Shown here: one piece after another, positions 60,513 through 64,000 of the stretch | Numbering within the stretch: the stretch's first letter is position 1 | Layout: each line of letters opens with the position of its first letter | Assembly: GCF_014201675.1 (NCBI RefSeq) | Contig: NZ_JACHEZ010000008.1 | Coordinates: forward strand, 58,468 to 122,467 | Source of the DNA: Oceanithermus desulfurans | Lineage (GTDB): Bacteria > Deinococcota > Deinococci > Deinococcales > Marinithermaceae | Direction: 5' to 3' | DNA: 64,000 nucleotides | Notes under the pieces: model-generated | The model's input: the letters and a program-made list of their open reading frames with translations, nothing else | What the model was told of the DNA's origin: nothing | The model's database searches: none | Position numbers and translations under genes: made by a program

Positions 60513-60540
60513 CCGGACCCGGGCGCTGGCCCGGATCCGG
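60513..60540 (-). other. attenuator or processing hairpin between rplL and rpoB
   Basis: On the minus strand CCGGATCCGGGC-CAGC-GCCCGGGTCCGG forms a 12-bp stem with one wobble pair. It sits 65 nt after rplL, where many bacteria have an attenuator that lowers rpoBC relative to rplJL. Confidence 0.65.
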
Positions 60541-60606
60541 CGTTCCCCTTAGTCGCACACCCGGTGGGACGGCTACCGGCGTAGGCGCGCCGCCAGCCGA
60601 GGCACG

Positions 60607-60987
60607 CTACTTCAGTTCGACGACGGCGCCGACTTCCTCGAGCTTCTTCTTGAGCTCCTCGGCCTCTTCCTTGGAGACGCCTTCCTTGATGGCGCCGCCC
60701 TTTTCCACCAGCTCCTTGGCCTCCTTGAGGCCCAGGCCGGTGATCGCGCGGACCTCCTTGATGACCTTGAGCTTCTGGCCGCCGGCTTCCTTGAGGACCA
60801 CGTCGAACTCGGTCTTCTCCTCGGCCGCGCCGCCCTCGGCACCGCCGGCGGCGGCCACCGCGGCCACGGCCACGGGGGCGGCCGCTTCCACGCCCCACTC
60901 GTCCTTGATGCGGTCGATCAGCTGCTTGAGCTCGAGCACCGTCGCGCCGTTCAACTGCTCCATGATCGCGTCTACGTCCAAAGCCAT
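60607..60987 (-). CDS. rplL: 50S ribosomal protein L7/L12
   Basis: A 126-aa stalk protein. N-terminal dimerisation helices, an Ala/Gly-rich hinge (about residues 36-56) and the C-terminal factor-binding domain EKTEFDVVL ... [15 protein letters not shown]. The second ATG (60987) is chosen since AAGGAGGA lies 5 nt before it; an ATG two codons upstream abuts the Shine-Dalgarno. Confidence 0.95.
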   Translation of the reverse strand: MALDVDAIMEQLNGATVLELKQLIDRIKDEWGVEAAAPVAVAAVAAAGGAEGGAAEEKTEFDVVLKEAGGQKLKVIKEVRAITGLGLKEAKELVEKGGAIKEGVSKEEAEELKKKLEEVGAVVELK

Positions 60988-61011
60988 CTTCATTCCTCCT
61001 TTAACGTGCGG

Positions 61012-61539
61012 CTACGCCGCTTCTTGTTTGCTTACGTACGCGTCCAGCAGGCCCACGAACTCGCGCTGCGCGCCCTCGAGCACGCCCACGAGCTCCGACA
61101 TCGGCGCCTGCAGCACGCCCACCAGTTCCGCCCGCAGCTCGTCGAGCGTCGGCAGCTCGGCGATGGCCTTGACTTCCTCGGGCGCCAGCTTCTGGCCCTG
61201 CAGGAAGCCCGCCTTGATCTGCGGGATCTCCCCCGCGTTCTCCTTGGCGAACTGCACCAGGGCCTTGGCCACGGCCACCGGCTCGTCGTAGATCACCACC
61301 GCGCTGGGTCCCTTGAGCACCTCGTCCACCTCGGGCAGCTCTAGGTCGCGGATGGCGATCCGGATCAGGGTGTTCTTGGCCACGAAGATGCGGCCGCCGG
61401 CCTGGGTGACCTGGCGCCGCAGCTGGAACTCTTCGTTGGCGTCGAGACCCTGGTAGTTCACCAGGAAGAACGAGCCGTTCGTCTGCTGGAGCATCTCCTT
61501 GAGGTGTCCCAGCAGCTGCACGTTGCGTTCACTCGGCAC
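61012..61539 (-). CDS. rplJ: 50S ribosomal protein L10
   Basis: A 175-aa stalk base protein that carries L7/L12 dimers on its C-terminal helix ([20 protein letters not shown]). GTG start with GGAGGAG upstream. In most bacteria it represses its own operon by binding the leader RNA upstream. Confidence 0.94.
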   Translation of the reverse strand: MPSERNVQLLGHLKEMLQQTNGSFFLVNYQGLDANEEFQLRRQVTQAGGRIFVAKNTLIRIAIRDLELPEVDEVLKGPSAVVIYDEPVAVAKALVQFAKENAGEIPQIKAGFLQGQKLAPEEVKAIAELPTLDELRAELVGVLQAPMSELVGVLEGAQREFVGLLDAYVSKQEAA

Positions 61540-61705
61540 GTTCTCCTCCTGCCTGTCAGGGGTGGGGGTCCCCCGAACCGGTTGCTTCGAAACGCTCCCC
61601 CTCGCGCCTCGGCGGGATGTTTAAGGCCTGATGCCCCCCGCGGTCTTCAGCGTCCTGCCATGGCGCGGACGAGTCCGCACCGGGGTGCCGAATAGCGAGT
61701 GTATA
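61540..61705 (-). promoter_or_regulatory. rplJ-rplL promoter and L10 leader
   Basis: A 216-nt gap separates rplA and rplJ. On the minus strand TATACA (61700-61705) is a plausible -10, giving a leader of about 155 nt with several stems, among them GGGGG/CCCCC near 61567-61577 next to the Shine-Dalgarno. This fits the autoregulatory L10 leader in position and size, although the exact L10 kink-turn was not verified. Confidence 0.55.
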
Positions 61706-61755
61706 CCCGAGCGGCCATTGGGAAAAGAGGTCTGGGTCACAATTGCCGCAGCCGC

Positions 61756-62437
<682 letters not shown>

Positions 62438-62445
<8 letters not shown>

Positions 62446-62872
62446 CGGGCATCCCCTCCACTTCCACGCCCATCGAGCGGGCGGAGCCGGCGATCTGACG
62501 GGCGGCGGCCTCGAGCGAGCCGGCGTTGAGGTCCTTCATCTTCTGCTCGGCGATCTTCAGGCAGTCATCCCAGGTGATCTTGCCCACCACCTCGCGGCTG
62601 GGGTTGGACGCACCCTTAGTGATCCCCGCGGCCTTGCGGATCAGGTAGGAGGCCGGGGGCGTCTTGGTGATGAAGGTGAACGAGCGGTCGGCGTAGATGG
62701 TGATCTCCACCGGCACGATGGCGTCGCCCATGTTCGCCGTGGCCGCGTTGAAGGCCTTGCAAAACTCCATGATGTTGGCGCCGTGCTGGCCCAACGCCGG
62801 ACCAACGGGCGGGGCCGGGGTGGCCTTGCCCGCAGGCAGCTGCAACTTAACCAAACCGATGACCTTTTTCAT
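62438..62872 (-). CDS. rplK: 50S ribosomal protein L11
   Basis: A 144-aa protein that binds 23S rRNA helices 43-44 at the GTPase centre. [22 protein letters not shown] (pieces, about residues 10-30) is highly conserved and is the thiostrepton-site region; the C-terminus [12 protein letters not shown] is also typical. ATG with GAGGCAAC upstream. Confidence 0.96.
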
Positions 62873-62916
62873 GTTGCCTCCTCAGCTCCCCCGCAGTTCG
62901 GGGTACGAACGCTGCT

Positions 62917-63486
62917 TCAGGCGCGCACCACCTGGGAGAAGTCCAGCTCCACAGGCGTTTCGCGACCGAAGATCGAAACCAGGACCTTGACCTTGTTGCG
63001 CTCGGGGTTGATCTCGCTGACCACGCCGGTAAAGTCGGCGAAGGGTCCGCTGACCACCCGCACCACGTCGCCTTCCTTGAAGGTGACCTGGGGCTTGGGG
63101 CTTTCCTTGCGCCCCGCCAGGCCGCTCACCTCGAGGATGCGCTGCACCTCGTCGGGGGTGAGCGGGACCGGACGGTACTTGCCGCCCTCGCTGGTGCCCA
63201 CCACGCCGGTCACGCCCGGGGTGTTGCGCACCACCTCCCAGGCCTCGTTGGGGTCCTCGGGGTTGTCGCCCAGGTCCATCTGTACGAAGACGTGGCCCGG
63301 GAAGAGCTTGCGGTAGACCGTCTCCTTCTTGCCGCCTTCGCGGTGTTCGACGATCTCTTCGGTCGGGATCAGGACCTGGAAGATCTTGTCCTGCATACCC
63401 AAGGCGCGGGCACGCTTTTCAAGGTTCTCCTTGACCTTGTCCTCGTAACCGACGTAGGTGTGGACCGCGTACCATTCGATGCTCAT
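62917..63486 (-). CDS. nusG: transcription factor NusG
   Basis: A 189-aa protein with NGN domain ([22 protein letters not shown], pieces) and a C-terminal KOW domain ([21 protein letters not shown]). NusG binds the polymerase clamp to modulate pausing and couples to ribosomes or Rho. ATG overlaps the secE stop by 4 nt. Confidence 0.96.
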   Translation of the reverse strand: MSIEWYAVHTYVGYEDKVKENLEKRARALGMQDKIFQVLIPTEEIVEHREGGKKETVYRKLFPGHVFVQMDLGDNPEDPNEAWEVVRNTPGVTGVVGTSEGGKYRPVPLTPDEVQRILEVSGLAGRKESPKPQVTFKEGDVVRVVSGPFADFTGVVSEINPERNKVKVLVSIFGRETPVELDFSQVVRA

Positions 63487-63665
63487 TGCAGGATTCTTTG
63501 CATGACCGCGCCGAAGGCCATGTCGTAGATCCAGAAGATCGTCATCGAGAACAGCGTGAACAGCAGCACCGCCTCGGTCGACTGAATGATCTCATCGCGG
63601 CTCGGCCAGCTGACCCGCGCCAGTTCGGCCCGGGCTTCGCGGAAGTAGGTGATGATCTTACCCAT
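63483..63665 (-). CDS. secE: preprotein translocase subunit SecE
   Basis: A 60-aa single-span membrane protein, [20 protein letters not shown] before helix [20 protein letters not shown]. The amphipathic helix with VxWPSR is the hallmark. It clamps SecY in the translocon. It begins 2 nt after rpmG. Confidence 0.95.
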   Translation of the reverse strand: MGKIITYFREARAELARVSWPSRDEIIQSTEAVLLFTLFSMTIFWIYDMAFGAVMQRILQ

Positions 63666-63667
63666 CG

Positions 63668-63832
63668 CTACGCCTTGACTTCCTTGTGCACGGTGTGCTT
63701 GCGGCACCAGGGGCAGTACTTCTTGATCTCCAGCTTGCCCGTGGTGTTGCGGCGGTTCTTCTCGGTCGCATAGTTGCGCCGCTTGCACTCGGTGCACTCC
63801 AACAATACCTTAATGCGTACGTCGCTCGCCAT
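63668..63832 (-). CDS. rpmG: 50S ribosomal protein L33
   Basis: A 54-aa basic zinc-ribbon type L33 with CTEC (13-16) and CPWC (40-43), [17 protein letters not shown] then [12 protein letters not shown]. All four cysteines are present, so this is the zinc-binding C+ form. ATG at 63832 has AAGGAAGAGG upstream. Confidence 0.95.
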   Translation of the reverse strand: MASDVRIKVLLECTECKRRNYATEKNRRNTTGKLEIKKYCPWCRKHTVHKEVKA

Positions 63833-63859
63833 CTCGGTCCTCTTCCTTTACGCGCGGCA

Positions 63860-63889
63860 GCGTAGGGGAGGTGGACGCCTCCCCTACGC
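63860..63889 (-). terminator. hairpin between tuf and rpmG
   Basis: GCGTAGGGGAGG-6 nt-CCTCCCCTACGC is a perfect 12-bp stem, 15 nt after the tuf stop. No T-run, so it may be a partial terminator or processing site. Confidence 0.6.
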
Positions 63890-63903
63890 CACGGGCCGCG
63901 GTG

Positions 63904-64000
<97 letters not shown>

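Noticed and set aside
61540..61755. tRNA or small gene between rplA and rplJ
   Set aside because: No cloverleaf arms or conserved GGTTCRA T-loop could be placed, and no good reading frame is present. The position fits the L10 leader.
63833..63903. tRNA gene between tuf and rpmG
   Set aside because: The 71-nt gap is filled by a 12-bp hairpin and a Shine-Dalgarno; no tRNA features.

Overview
The window reads as chromosome of a high-GC member of the Thermaceae (Deinococcus-Thermus), most like a marine Oceanithermus/Marinithermus-type thermophile; the species is not proven. Evidence: a 27-aa bTHX ribosomal protein gene beside rpsT, the ttuB-ttuA pair for 2-thiolation of tRNA, Thermus-sized RpoB/RpoC, and many genes whose start codon lies 5-8 nt after a TANNNT -10 box (leaderless transcripts). 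No rRNA, tRNA, CRISPR array, transposase or phage gene was seen.

Layout. 1-8.1 kb: small housekeeping operons (purine synthesis fragment, tlyA operon, secreted sugar dehydrogenase, RluD-type pseudouridine synthase, NlpC/P60 hydrolase, panB-panE, HD hydrolase). 8.1-13.5 kb: an island holding a PIN-like gene, ruvB and a DUF4388 regulator, bracketed by non-coding DNA full of REP-like palindromes and by a 306-bp inverted repeat with a single mismatch. 13.5-19.1 kb: adenine deaminase, ttuB-ttuA, and an LptD/LptA-like outer-membrane pair. 19.1-29.1 kb (minus): one complex I operon, nuoABCDHIJKLMN, without the NADH-input genes nuoEFG. 29.3-36.3 kb (plus): envelope genes (amidase, phospholipase D-like protein, Maf, MreC, MreD, PBP2, MinC) plus deoC. 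36.3-39.1 kb: bTHX, S20, a small secreted protein, tyrS, a membrane protein.

39.2-51.2 kb is a cytochrome locus. The minus strand carries ccmC-ccmD-ccmE-ccmF-ccmG-ccmH, a CcmI-like protein fused to cytochrome c, and a Rieske protein. The plus strand carries a secreted twelve-haem cytochrome followed by a TPR lipoprotein and a secreted protein of unknown function. The minus strand then resumes with ccdA-ccmA-ccmB. A full System I haem-delivery and thiol-reduction machine thus surrounds the multihaem cytochrome. 51.3-52.4 kb holds an alpha/beta hydrolase lacking its nucleophile and a small protein. 52.4-64 kb (minus) is the ribosomal/RNA polymerase block tuf-rpmG-secE-nusG-rplK-rplA-rplJ-rplL-rpoB-rpoC.

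Main points of interest: the 11-subunit complex I, the dodecahaem cytochrome cluster with an operator-like inverted repeat over its promoter, the inverted-repeat-bounded ruvB island, the CcmI-cytochrome fusion, a CxxxC CcmG, a TtuB ending in GGGA, and the leaderless promoter pattern.
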